Shown: in pieces, positions 26,745-34,824 of the stretch
How the letters are laid out: each line of letters opens with the position of its first letter
How positions within the stretch are numbered: the first letter of the stretch is position 1
NCBI GenBank assembly: GCA_009845425.1
Contig: VXZQ01000014.1
Location: forward strand, 443,263 to 507,262
DNA: 64,000 nt
From: Holophagales bacterium
GTDB taxonomy: Bacteria; Acidobacteriota; Thermoanaerobaculia; Multivoradales; Multivoraceae
Reading direction: 5' to 3'
Program-made: the position numbers and the translations under genes
The notes under the pieces: model-generated
Database searches by the model: none
What the model saw: the letters and a program-made list of their open reading frames with translations, nothing else
What the model was told of the DNA's origin: nothing

Positions 26745-29561
26745 GTGATGAGAGCAATCGTCCGGAACCGACAGGTGCTCGTCCTGGCCGTTGGTCTGGC
26801 GGCTGCGCCTCTGCTGGCCGGTCCTCCTCCGGAGCCGCCTCCCTTCTACGCCATCGAGGGCGTGCGGGTCGAGGTCGGCGACGGTACGGTCCTCGAGCGC
26901 GCGACCGTCGTCATCGAGAACGGCACGATCGCAGCCGTTGCCGAGGACGCGGCGATCCCGGCTCACGCCTGGGTCATCGACGGCGAGGGACTCACTGTCT
27001 ACCCGGGCCTGATCGACGCGATGGGGAGTCTCCCGCAGCCCCGGCGGCCCCCCGGCGTCCCGGGTGCGGCGGCGCCCGGCGGGCAGCGGCGTCGGCCGGA
27101 CCCCGACCGGGCCCTGCCTCGCGGTCCGGAGGATCGCCCGCTCACGACCCCCTGGAAGCGGGCGGCCGACGATCTGAGGCTGGACGCGGAGGCGGTCGAG
27201 ACCTGGCGCAAGGCCGGTGTCACCTCGATCGCGGCGACGCCGGGCGACGGGCTGTTCCCGGGCCGGCTGTCGCTGGTTCGGCTGGGCGCTCCCGGTCGCG
27301 ATCCCGAACACCAGGTGATTGCTCCCGAACTGGCCCAGGTGGCCTCCCTCAGCAGCGGCGGCGGCTTCGGTTCCTATCCCGGCGCTCTGATGGGCCGGGT
27401 CGCCTACTTCCGGCAACTGCTCCTGGACGCGGCTCACTACGCTGCCGTGACGGCCGCCTACGAGGCCGATCCCTCCGGCTGGCGGCGGCCGGAGTTCGAT
27501 CGAACCCTGGCGCCGCTGGCAGCTGTCGGCTCGGGAGAGGAACGGATCCTCCTGCCGGGCTCGAGCGCGGTCGAGATCAACCGGGCGCTTCGGCTCGGCG
27601 AGGAACTCGGTCTCGACTTCGCGCTGTACGGCGGCCAGGAGGGCTATCGCCTGGCCGGCGAGCTCGCGGATTCAGGCGTGGCGGTGCTGGTCGATGTCGA
27701 CTGGCCGGAGCCGTTGCCGGAGCGTGACCGGGATCCGGATGCGGACCGGCCGCTCCGCGAGATCCTCCACGAGCGTCTGGCGCCTACCACGCCGGTCGAA
27801 CTGGCCGAGGCCGGTGTGCAGTTCGCGCTCAGTTCCGGCGGCGCGAACGGCGCGGACGACTTCCTGGCCGGCGTGCGCCGGGCGATCGAGGGCGGCCTCG
27901 AACCCGCGCGGGCGCTTCAGGCGCTAACCCGGGACGCGGCGGCGGTGCACGGCCTGGACGACCGGATCGGCACGGTGGCCACGGGAATGGCGGCGGACCT
28001 CGTGCTGGCCGACGGCTACCCATGGCGGGAGTCGACGCGGGTCGAGGCGGTGTTCATCGACGGCGTCCGGTACGCCGTGTCCGACGGTGAAGAGGCCGAA
28101 GACGACGCTGAGAACGGCGAGAGCGCTCGGGAAGGCGAATCGGCCGGGGAACCGGACGAGACGCGGCCACGCGGACGGCGCGGCCCCGGCGGTCGCGGCG
28201 GGTCGAGCGAAGCGGCTGCGCCGATGCGGCTGGCCGAGGTCGCGTCGAAGTACGCCGAAGTCGCCGGCGACTCGATGGTGCCGATGACCGGTCCCTACCG
28301 TGAGGACGACGTGCTGGCGATTACCGGCGCCACTGTCCTGACGATGGCCGGCGAGACGATCGAGAACGGCACGGTGGTCGTGCGGGACGGTCGGATCGCC
28401 AGGGTCGGCAGCGGCGTCAGGCCGCCGCGCGGCGCGCACGTGATCGACGCCGATGGCGGCTACCTGATGCCGGGCATCTTCGATGCCCACTCGCACATAT
28501 CGACCGCGGGGGGCGTCAACGAGGGCAGCCTCGCGGTGACCGCGATGGTGCGGATCGAGGACGTCGTCGATCCGACCGACGTCGCGATCTACCGGGCGCT
28601 CGCCGGCGGCGTCACGACGGTCAACATACTCCACGGCAGCGCGAATCCGATCGGCGGCCAGAACCAGGTCCTGAAGCTCCGTTGGGGGCAGGACGCCGAC
28701 GGCATGCGCTTCGAGGGTGCGCCGCCGGGCATCAAGTTCGCGCTCGGTGAGAACCCGAAGCGGTCACGGTCCTTCGGGCCGGGGCCGCGCCGCTACCCGG
28801 CGACCCGGATGGGTGTCCTCGATGTGATCCGGGAGGCGTTCACGGAGGCCGCCGAGTATCGGGACGCGTGGGCGCGTCACCGCGAAGCGGAAGCAGCCGG
28901 CGAGCGCAGCCGGCCGCCGGTGCGCGACCTGGAACTCGAGGCGCTGGTCGAGATCCTGGAGGGCGAGCGGCTGGTCCATGCCCACAGCTACCGGGCCGAC
29001 GAGATCCTCCAGTTGCTGCGGCTGGCCGAGGAGCTCGGATTCCGGATCGCCACGCTGCAGCACGTGCTGGAGGGCTATCGGGTGGCGGACGAGATTGCGG
29101 CCCACGGCGCCGGCGCTTCTACCTTCTCCGACTGGTGGGCGTACAAGGTCGAGGCCTACGAGGCGATTCCCCACAACGCCGCTCTGATGGCGGATCGCGG
29201 CGTCCTGGTCTCGGTCAACTCCGACGACGCGGAGGAGATGCGCCACCTGAACCACGAGGCGGCCAAGGCGGTCAAGTGGGGCGGCCTTTCCGACGATGCG
29301 GCGCTGGCCCTGGTCACGATCAATCCCGCCCGCCAGTTCGGCATCGACGACCGGGTCGGTTCGATCGAGGTCGGCAAGGACGCCGATCTCGTGATCTACG
29401 ACCGGCATCCGTTGAGTTCCTACGCCGTCGTGCAGACCACGCTGGTGGACGGCAAGGTCTACTTCGACCGGGAGCTGGACCGGCTCCGGCGGGAGCAGTT
29501 GGCCGCGCTGGAGCGGTCGTTGACCGAGCCCGCGGACGACGACGGCGGAGACGAGCCATGA
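26745..29561 (+). CDS. Exported tandem amidohydrolase (two imidazolonepropionase-like modules)
   Basis: This 938-aa protein has a signal peptide, then two amidohydrolase-superfamily modules. Module 1 (about residues 30-450) has the composite beta-sandwich (VYPGLIDA) but at the first metal site reads DAMGS instead of the HxH motif; it still ends DDRIGTVATGMAADLVL. A charged linker rich in Glu, Gly and Arg (about 450-500) follows. Module 2 keeps DAHSHIS, a lysine in KFALGEN, HAHSY, LQHVLEGY and SVNSDD, so all expected ligands are present. The GTG 26745/ATG 26748 pair is the start. The stop overlaps the next gene by 4 bases. Confidence 0.9.
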   Translation: MMRAIVRNRQVLVLAVGLAAAPLLAGPPPEPPPFYAIEGVRVEVGDGTVLERATVVIENGTIAAVAEDAAIPAHAWVIDGEGLTVYPGLIDAMGSLPQPRRPPGVPGAAAPGGQRRRPDPDRALPRGPEDRPLTTPWKRAADDLRLDAEAVETWRKAGVTSIAATPGDGLFPGRLSLVRLGAPGRDPEHQVIAPELAQVASLSSGGGFGSYPGALMGRVAYFRQLLLDAAHYAAVTAAYEADPSGWRRPEFDRTLAPLAAVGSGEERILLPGSSAVEINRALRLGEELGLDFALYGGQEGYRLAGELADSGVAVLVDVDWPEPLPERDRDPDADRPLREILHERLAPTTPVELAEAGVQFALSSGGANGADDFLAGVRRAIEGGLEPARALQALTRDAAAVHGLDDRIGTVATGMAADLVLADGYPWRESTRVEAVFIDGVRYAVSDGEEAEDDAENGESAREGESAGEPDETRPRGRRGPGGRGGSSEAAAPMRLAEVASKYAEVAGDSMVPMTGPYREDDVLAITGATVLTMAGETIENGTVVVRDGRIARVGSGVRPPRGAHVIDADGGYLMPGIFDAHSHISTAGGVNEGSLAVTAMVRIEDVVDPTDVAIYRALAGGVTTVNILHGSANPIGGQNQVLKLRWGQDADGMRFEGAPPGIKFALGENPKRSRSFGPGPRRYPATRMGVLDVIREAFTEAAEYRDAWARHREAEAAGERSRPPVRDLELEALVEILEGERLVHAHSYRADEILQLLRLAEELGFRIATLQHVLEGYRVADEIAAHGAGASTFSDWWAYKVEAYEAIPHNAALMADRGVLVSVNSDDAEEMRHLNHEAAKAVKWGGLSDDAALALVTINPARQFGIDDRVGSIEVGKDADLVIYDRHPLSSYAVVQTTLVDGKVYFDRELDRLRREQLAALERSLTEPADDDGGDEP

Positions 29562-30859
29562 CCCGTACACGCGGCAGGATCGCGGCGGCGGGGATGCTCG
29601 CGCTGACCCTGACGGCCCCGGCCGTGCCGGCGGCCCAGACGCTGGCGATCGAGGGCGGCACGGTGCACCCCGTTTCGGGCGCTTCCTACACTGGCACGGT
29701 CGTCGTGCGAGACGGAATGATCGAGGCGGCAGGTCCGGATGTCGCCGCGCCCCGGGACGTTGTAGTTCGGATCGACGCCCGCGGTCTTCACGTCTATCCC
29801 GGCCTGTTCAATGCCTGGACCACTCTCGGGCTGGTCGAGATCGACTCGGTCCCGGCGACGCTTGACCAGGTGGAGCTGGGCGACACGCCGCATGTGCTGG
29901 CAGTCGAGGGGGTTCATCCCGCGAGCGAGATCATTCCGGTGACCAGGGAGAACGGCATCACCCACGCGCTGACGGCGCCCAGCGGCGGCCCCTGGGCCGG
30001 TCAGGCGTCGGTGATCCTCCTCGACGGCTGGACGGTGGAGGAGATGGAAGTCGAGAAGAGTGTCGGCGTGGTGCTCGAATGGCCGAGCCTCGCGACCCGG
30101 GAGTTCGACTTCTCGACCTTCAGCGTCCGGGAGAAGAAGTTCTCCGAGGCGAAGCGGGACTACGACCGGACGGTGGACGAGCTCGGAGACTGGATCGAGG
30201 CGGCGCGACAGTACGACCACGCGCGTTCCAACGCCGAGCCAGGAACCGCCGTGGAGCAGGATCACGCTCTCGAGACCGTAGCAACGGTCGCGCGGGGCGA
30301 ACTGCCGCTCCTGGTCGTCGCCGATCGGGCCCGGGCCATTCGTGACGCCGTGGCGTTCGCGGAAGAGCACGGTTTGCGTCTCGTCGTGGTCTCTGGACGC
30401 GACGCGGCAAAGGAGGCGGACCTGCTCGCCGAAAAGAACGTGCCGGTCATTCTCAACTCGGTTCAGGCGCTCCCGGTCGAGGAGGACGACCCGTACGACG
30501 GCCCCTTCGCCGCGCCGGGCGAACTCCATCGCGCCGGTGTTCCGATCGCCTTCGGCACCTTCGACGCATCGAACGCGCGGGTCCTGCCGTACGAGGCGGC
30601 CACCGCGGTCGCCTACGGCCTCGAAACCGAGGCGGCGCTCCGCGCTCTGACGCTTGGCGGGGCGGAGATTCTCGGCCTGGACGACCGCCTGGGCTCGGTC
30701 GACGCGGGCAAGTGGGCGAACCTGATCGTCACCGACGGCGACCCGCTGGAGGTTCGGACGACCGTGCGCCACGTGATCGTTCGCGGTCGTGACGTCGACC
30801 TCTCGAACCGGCACAGCCGGTCGTACGAGTTGTACCGCGGGCGCCCGGCGCCTCCATAG
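29558..30859 (+). CDS. Exported amidohydrolase-family protein lacking metal ligands
   Basis: This 433-aa protein has a signal peptide (GMLALTLTAPAVPAAQ) and the same fold signature as the upstream gene. It has VVRDGMIEAAG, YPGLFNAW, a GGPWAGQASVI stretch and the ending DDRLGSVDAGKWANLIV. The metal-binding HxH position reads NAWTT, and the other His ligands are not found. It is probably a non-catalytic partner, or it uses a different site. ATG 29558 sits in an ATGA overlap with the tandem amidohydrolase, which argues for coupled production and perhaps a complex. Confidence 0.87.
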   Translation: MTRTRGRIAAAGMLALTLTAPAVPAAQTLAIEGGTVHPVSGASYTGTVVVRDGMIEAAGPDVAAPRDVVVRIDARGLHVYPGLFNAWTTLGLVEIDSVPATLDQVELGDTPHVLAVEGVHPASEIIPVTRENGITHALTAPSGGPWAGQASVILLDGWTVEEMEVEKSVGVVLEWPSLATREFDFSTFSVREKKFSEAKRDYDRTVDELGDWIEAARQYDHARSNAEPGTAVEQDHALETVATVARGELPLLVVADRARAIRDAVAFAEEHGLRLVVVSGRDAAKEADLLAEKNVPVILNSVQALPVEEDDPYDGPFAAPGELHRAGVPIAFGTFDASNARVLPYEAATAVAYGLETEAALRALTLGGAEILGLDDRLGSVDAGKWANLIVTDGDPLEVRTTVRHVIVRGRDVDLSNRHSRSYELYRGRPAPP

Positions 30860-30881
30860 CCGGCGCGGCGGCGCCCGCCGT

Positions 30882-31424
30882 CTAGGGTTCCTGGCCGGCT
30901 TCTTCCTGCTGCTCCTGCGCCTGAAGCATGCTGATGACACGTGGCGTCAGGTCGACGCGGGCGCTGGCGTGGAGCACGCCCCCGATGCTGGCGTTCAGGA
31001 TCAGGTCGTAGCCGTTCTCGTCGATCAACTGCTGAACAATGGGACGCAGGCGCTCGTTGATCTGCTGCAGCGTTTCTTCCTGTCGCTTCGCCGCGCGGCG
31101 CTCGACATCGTTGGCGAGGCGTTGGGATTCGCGTTGCAGGTCCTCGATCTGGTGCTGGATGCTCCGCAGCTCGTCCGGCCCTTTGCCGACCGCGCCTTGG
31201 CGCAGCGCTTCGACCCGGGCCGCGTTCGCTTCCAGGGCGGTCCGGGTTTCCGTCTCGATCTGTTGGAGGAACGCCGCGAGTTCCTTCCCCTCACGAGCTT
31301 CGGCAACGACCAGTTCGACGTTGATCGAGGCGACACGAGTTGCCTCCTGGGCGTAGAGCGCCGACGAGGCCAGGGCTACCAACAGGGCGGCAAGCAAACA
31401 GAGGACGAGGCGGCGACTGTTCAT
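30882..31424 (-). CDS. Skp/OmpH-family periplasmic outer-membrane-protein chaperone
   Basis: This 180-aa protein has a signal peptide ending SALYAQ, then VASINVELVVAEAREGKE and a long helical, Gln/Glu/Arg-rich middle (tentacle helices, about 50-130), followed by the closing core strand YDLILNASIGGVLHAS. This is the Skp trimer plan: holding unfolded outer-membrane proteins on their way to BAM. Usually the gene sits next to bamA; here it is last in an S1-protein operon. Its ATG overlaps the upstream stop by 4 bases. The C-terminal Gln/Glu-rich tail is not conserved. Confidence 0.88.
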   Translation of the reverse strand: MNSRRLVLCLLAALLVALASSALYAQEATRVASINVELVVAEAREGKELAAFLQQIETETRTALEANAARVEALRQGAVGKGPDELRSIQHQIEDLQRESQRLANDVERRAAKRQEETLQQINERLRPIVQQLIDENGYDLILNASIGGVLHASARVDLTPRVISMLQAQEQQEEAGQEP

Positions 31425-31762
31425 TTGGTTTCTCCACCGGGCGTGTAAATCGGCATCGGGAACGGCGTCACCTTCCGGCTCTCCGGGCGTTCCACATCCC
31501 GTATTCGGGCCGTGCCCTGTTTCGTGACCTGGTCGATGCGCAGGACCGAGTGCATGGGCAGGTAGGTCCGCTGGACTCCCTTGAACTCGCGCTGGAGGCG
31601 TTCTTCCGAGGGGTCGACGACGACCTGGGTCCTCTCCCCGAACACGAGTTCCCCGATCTCGACGAAGCCGAGCAGGCCGCCTTGCGAGACCGAGCGGGCG
31701 TAGACCTCGTAGATCTCGCCCTGACTCAGGAAGGTCACCCGGTAGATCAGGTCGTCGGACAC
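31421..31762 (-). CDS. DUF1820 family protein
   Basis: This 113-aa cytoplasmic protein closely follows the DUF1820 pattern best known from gammaproteobacteria. It has YRVTFLSQGEIYEVYARSV, then LGFVEIGELVFGERTQVVVDPSEE, then QRTYLPMHSVLRIDQVTKQG. The function is unknown. The gene lies 3 bases after the S1-domain gene and overlaps skp, so the three form one operon. No signal peptide or membrane segment was seen. Confidence 0.85.
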   Translation of the reverse strand: MSDDLIYRVTFLSQGEIYEVYARSVSQGGLLGFVEIGELVFGERTQVVVDPSEERLQREFKGVQRTYLPMHSVLRIDQVTKQGTARIRDVERPESRKVTPFPMPIYTPGGETK

Positions 31763-31765
31763 GGG

Positions 31766-33169
31766 CTACTTGGGCTGCTGGAGTTTAGCGAAGGCGGCGG
31801 CCATCACGTTCAGGCCGCTCGATTCCTTCTGGCGCTGGCGGTACTTCTTGTAGTCCGTCTTGGTGCCGACGAGTTGCGATCCCGGCGGCGCCAGTCCCAG
31901 GCGCCGCCGCTTGCGGTCGATGCTCTCGATCACGACCTTGATCTCCCGGCCGGGCGGGTAGGTGCGGCGCGCAAGACCCCCTTCGGGGAGCTTCACCGCG
32001 GACATCGGCAGGAGGCCGGTAAGCCCGGGCTCCAGTTCGACGAAGATGCCGAAACGCGACACCTGCTCGACCTTGCCTTCGACCTCGGCGCCCTCGACGT
32101 ACTGCTTGCCCAGGTCCTTCCATGGGTCGCTCGCCGGCACCTCGCGCAGCGAAAGGGCGATCCGGCGGCGCTTCGGCGCGACCTCGACGATCCAGCCTTC
32201 GATTTCTTCGCCGGCGGCGAACGCGGGATGGCTCATCGACTTGCCGATGGGAAGCTGGGAGGTGTGGACCAGGCCGTCGAGGCCGGGCGCCAGTTCGACG
32301 AAGAAGCCGAACTCGCAGTGGCGGACCACCTTGCCCTTGAACTGGTCGCCGGCGCTGAAGCTCTTCGCCGTCTCCTTCCACGGATCCGCCTCGAGGGCCT
32401 TCATCGACAGCGAGATGCGCGCGCTGCGCTTCCCGTTCTTCCTCTCGACCTTGGTGACCAGGGCTTCGACCCGTTGGCCCACCTTGACGAGGTCGGCGGG
32501 TTCGCCGTTGCGGGTACGGGATATCTGGGTGCGGTGGACGAGGCCGCCGAGACCTCCGCCCAGGTCGACGAAGGCGCCGAACTCGGTGACCGACGTCACC
32601 TTGCCGCTCACGGGTTCCCGGGACTCCTGCTTGGCGCGGATCTCGTCCAGAGCTTGCCGGCGCTCGCTTCGGATCGCCGGTCGCCGGGTGAGCACGATCC
32701 GTCGCCCCGCCTCCTTGATTTCGAGAACGTGGAACGCGTACGTGTTGTTGACGTAGTGGGAGGGAGGTTTGGGCCGGTTCCCCAGCTCCATGAGCGATCG
32801 CGGACAGAACGTCGTAACGCCGTCGGAGGCGATGTGGAAGCCGCCCTTGTTCCAGCCGATGACCTTGCCCTCGACGGGGTTCTTCGCCTCGAGCGCGGCG
32901 GCGAAGGGGATAGCCGATGCGGCCAATGGAACCTCTTCGACTGTTTGCTCGTCCTCGGCTTCGGGAGCGGCCGCAACCTCGGGTTCAGGCTCGACCTGTT
33001 CTTCTTCGGGCGCCGCCTCGTCCGAAGCCTGCTCGGCAGGCGCTGCTTCAGCGTCGATCGCCTCGGTCTCGCCGGGAGGCGTCTCCGTCTTCGCCGCAGG
33101 CTCTTGCTCGGGCGGCACGTTGGTCTCCGCGGCCTCCTGAGCGAGCGCTTGATCGTTCGTCTCAGTCAT
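31766..33169 (-). CDS. S1-domain RNA-binding protein with long acidic N-terminus
   Basis: This 467-aa protein starts with about 85 residues very rich in Glu, Ala and Pro, followed by four OB-fold S1 modules. The first is weak (GKVIGWNKGGFHIASDG). Then come SVTEFGAFVDLGG, RHCEFGFFVELAPG and QVSRFGIFVELEPG, each followed by a basic ISLS/ALSL-type strand. It resembles ribosomal protein S1 but is shorter (S1 usually has 5-6 modules) and ends in a Lys/Gln-rich tail. It may be the S1 equivalent or an accessory translation factor. ATG 33169 has no Shine-Dalgarno (the preceding bases are pyrimidine-rich), so the start is less certain. Confidence 0.85.
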   Translation of the reverse strand: MTETNDQALAQEAAETNVPPEQEPAAKTETPPGETEAIDAEAAPAEQASDEAAPEEEQVEPEPEVAAAPEAEDEQTVEEVPLAASAIPFAAALEAKNPVEGKVIGWNKGGFHIASDGVTTFCPRSLMELGNRPKPPSHYVNNTYAFHVLEIKEAGRRIVLTRRPAIRSERRQALDEIRAKQESREPVSGKVTSVTEFGAFVDLGGGLGGLVHRTQISRTRNGEPADLVKVGQRVEALVTKVERKNGKRSARISLSMKALEADPWKETAKSFSAGDQFKGKVVRHCEFGFFVELAPGLDGLVHTSQLPIGKSMSHPAFAAGEEIEGWIVEVAPKRRRIALSLREVPASDPWKDLGKQYVEGAEVEGKVEQVSRFGIFVELEPGLTGLLPMSAVKLPEGGLARRTYPPGREIKVVIESIDRKRRRLGLAPPGSQLVGTKTDYKKYRQRQKESSGLNVMAAAFAKLQQPK

Positions 33170-33245
33170 GGTGAGGAGGAGGAGAGGGCCGCGGCTCTTG
33201 GCGCGGCGGTGGCGTTCGCCGGACGGTGATTGTAGCACCGCAGGC

Positions 33246-33276
33246 AAAGAGAAAGGACCCTGCCGAAGCAGGGCCC
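33246..33276 (-). terminator. Rho-independent terminator after hsp20
   Basis: On the coding strand, GGGCCCTGC pairs with GCAGGGTCC (one G-T pair) around a TTCG loop and is followed by TTTCTCTTT. It begins 23 bases past the hsp20 stop and separates it from the S1 operon. Confidence 0.9.
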
Positions 33277-33299
33277 TTGATGTCCGTCCGGGAGCCGGA

Positions 33300-33767
33300 T
33301 CAGGCGATGTCGATCTTCCTCGCCTTCGCCTCCTCGGCCTTGGGGATGGTGATGTTCAGCACCCCGTGCTCGAACTCGGCACTCACCGCCGAGATGTCGG
33401 TGTCGCTCGGCAGGTTGAAGCGCCGAACGAAGCGACCGAAGACGCGCTCGACCCGATCTGCGGTCGCGCCCTCATGCTTTGCCTGCCGCTCACCCGACAG
33501 CGTGAGGGTGTGGTCCTCGACCGTGAGGTCGATGTCGGCCTTCGTCAGACCGGGCAGATCGACGGCGAGGGTGTAAACCTCGTCGGTCTGGGTGAGGTCC
33601 GCGGCGGGCCACCAGGTCATGGCGGCGGCCTCGCCTCCGTCGTGGCCGGCCGCCCGGCTGAGCACGGGCGAGAAGAAGTCGTCGAGCATCGCCTTGCCGA
33701 AGAGCGGCTCGAAGGCCCCGATCAGGGGACGGTGAAACGGAGTGTGTCGAATCAGGCTACGGGTCAT
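33300..33767 (-). CDS. Small heat-shock protein, Hsp20/alpha-crystallin family
   Basis: This 155-aa ATP-independent holdase has an N-terminal arm with FFSPVLSR, then the alpha-crystallin domain. It reads PAADLTQTDEVYTLAVDLPGL, DIDLTVEDHTLTLSGERQ and the conserved FVRRFNLPSDTD with AEFEHGVLNITIPKAE. Length and layout are typical. AAGGAGGGA lies 7 bases before ATG 33767. It is a single-gene unit with its own near-consensus promoter and a strong terminator, as expected for a stress-induced gene. Confidence 0.95.
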   Translation of the reverse strand: MTRSLIRHTPFHRPLIGAFEPLFGKAMLDDFFSPVLSRAAGHDGGEAAAMTWWPAADLTQTDEVYTLAVDLPGLTKADIDLTVEDHTLTLSGERQAKHEGATADRVERVFGRFVRRFNLPSDTDISAVSAEFEHGVLNITIPKAEEAKARKIDIA

Positions 33768-33774
33768 GGTGTTG

Positions 33775-33783
33775 TCCCTCCTT
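33775..33783 (-). promoter_or_regulatory. hsp20 ribosome binding site
   Basis: The coding strand reads AAGGAGGGA, 7 bases before the hsp20 ATG. This is the strongest Shine-Dalgarno in the window and fixes the start. Confidence 0.85.
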
Positions 33784-33836
33784 GGTTGGTCGTTCGATTC
33801 GGTGTCGGCTTCTGGTTCTGGTTCCGACGACTCAAG

Positions 33837-33865
33837 ATTATGAGTCGAATAGAAGCAGATGTCAA
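33837..33865 (-). promoter_or_regulatory. hsp20 promoter, near-consensus sigma70, overlapped by an inverted repeat
   Basis: On the coding strand TTGACA (33865-33860) is a perfect -35. After a 17-base spacer comes CATAAT (33842-33837), one base from the consensus -10. A 20-base inverted repeat, CGACTC-N8-GAGTCG on the + strand at about 33828-33847, covers the -10. It could be a repressor operator. It is neither a CIRCE element nor a HAIR element in the standard orientation. Confidence 0.75.
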
Positions 33866-33895
33866 CTACCTGATCTAAAGACACGCATATTTGGT

Positions 33896-34672
33896 CTAGT
33901 TCGGCAGAGTGACGCCGGTCACGGCGCCGAGTGTCGGACCGATCTCGGCGTGGAGCACGAGGTCGGCGATGCCGTCGAGGTCGGTAGCTTCGCGGTTCAG
34001 GATGACGAGCCTGGCGCCGGCCTGCTTTGCCAGGGCGGGGAAGCCCGCAGCTGGATAGACGACGAGCGAGCTGCCGATGGCGAGGAAGAGGTCGGCGGCC
34101 AGCGTCGCCTGGTGGGCTCGCCGCATCGCCTCTTCGGGCATCGCCTGGCCGAAGGAGATCGTGGCCGTCTTGATGATGCCGCCACAGGCATAGCCGGTCA
34201 GATTTTGCCGCTTGCAGACGGGCAACTCCTCCCGATCCCTGAAGGCGGCGACGATGGGTTCCAGCTCGTAGCGCTGCCGGCACTCGAGGCACGCCGCGTA
34301 CGTCGCGTTGCCGTGAAGTTCGATCACGTCGTCGTCGGGAATGCCCGACTCCTGGTGCAGGCCGTCCACGTTCTGCGTGATCACGGCGAGGAGCTTCCCA
34401 CGGCGCCGGAGCTCGGCCAGGGCCAGGTGGCCGCGGTTGGGCTTTGCCTGGCCGATTGTGCGGTCGCTGCCGATCTTGCGCCGCCAGGACTCGCGCCGCG
34501 CGTCTTCCGAGGCCATGAACTCGCTGAAGTCGATCGGCCGGTACTTCGTCCAGATCCCGCCCGGGCTCCGGAAGTCGGGGATGCCGGATTCGGTGCTGAT
34601 TCCCGCGCCCGTGAAGGCGACGATCCGGGATGCTTCTTCAATCAGGCGTTCGAGATCCCGTGCTTGGGTCAT
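33896..34672 (-). CDS. cobB: NAD-dependent protein deacylase, SIR2 family (sirtuin)
   Basis: This 258-aa enzyme removes acyl groups from lysines using NAD+. Motifs seen are VAFTGAGISTESGIPDFRS (NAD binding), ITQNVDGLHQESG, catalytic His in ELHGNATYAACLEC, the zinc cysteines CLEC and two later Cys (VCKRQ, YACGG), GSSLVVYPA and ILNREATDLD. Length is typical of bacterial sirtuins. It is transcribed divergently from the MoxR gene and lies upstream of hsp20 on the same strand, separated from it by the hsp20 promoter. Confidence 0.95.
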   Translation of the reverse strand: MTQARDLERLIEEASRIVAFTGAGISTESGIPDFRSPGGIWTKYRPIDFSEFMASEDARRESWRRKIGSDRTIGQAKPNRGHLALAELRRRGKLLAVITQNVDGLHQESGIPDDDVIELHGNATYAACLECRQRYELEPIVAAFRDREELPVCKRQNLTGYACGGIIKTATISFGQAMPEEAMRRAHQATLAADLFLAIGSSLVVYPAAGFPALAKQAGARLVILNREATDLDGIADLVLHAEIGPTLGAVTGVTLPN

Positions 34673-34725
34673 GTGTGTCTCCAGGGTTCTTCAGTCGGCT
34701 TCAGCCAGTCTACGGGGAGGCCTCT

Positions 34726-34739
34726 ACCGACCGGTCGGT
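34726..34739. promoter_or_regulatory. Perfect palindrome, candidate TetR-type operator
   Basis: ACCGACCGGTCGGT is a perfect 14-base palindrome of the kind bound by TetR-family repressors. It ends 4 bases before a TACACT hexamer (34744-34749) that could be the -10 of the moxR-VWA genes. It lies in the 152-base divergent region between the sirtuin and moxR. No TetR gene is in the window. Confidence 0.5.
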
Positions 34740-34779
34740 CTGTTACACTGCCCCCCAGCTATAGCGGACCGTGCGCGCA

Positions 34780-34815
34780 ATGAAGCTGGACAACGCCGGC
34801 CACGCCGGAGGATAG
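34780..34815 (+). CDS. Possible 11-codon leader ORF before moxR
   Basis: ATG at 34780 opens an 11-residue frame (MKLDNAGHAGG) that ends in TAG 9 bases before the moxR ATG, and its last codons hold the moxR GGAGG ribosome site. It could couple or gate moxR translation, but a frame this short can occur by chance. Confidence 0.2.
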   Translation: MKLDNAGHAGG

Positions 34816-34824
34816 AGGGTCAGT

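Noticed and set aside
30862..30875. GC hairpin between converging amidohydrolase and skp genes
   Set aside because: The stem is 5 bp in very GC-rich sequence with no T-tract on either strand.
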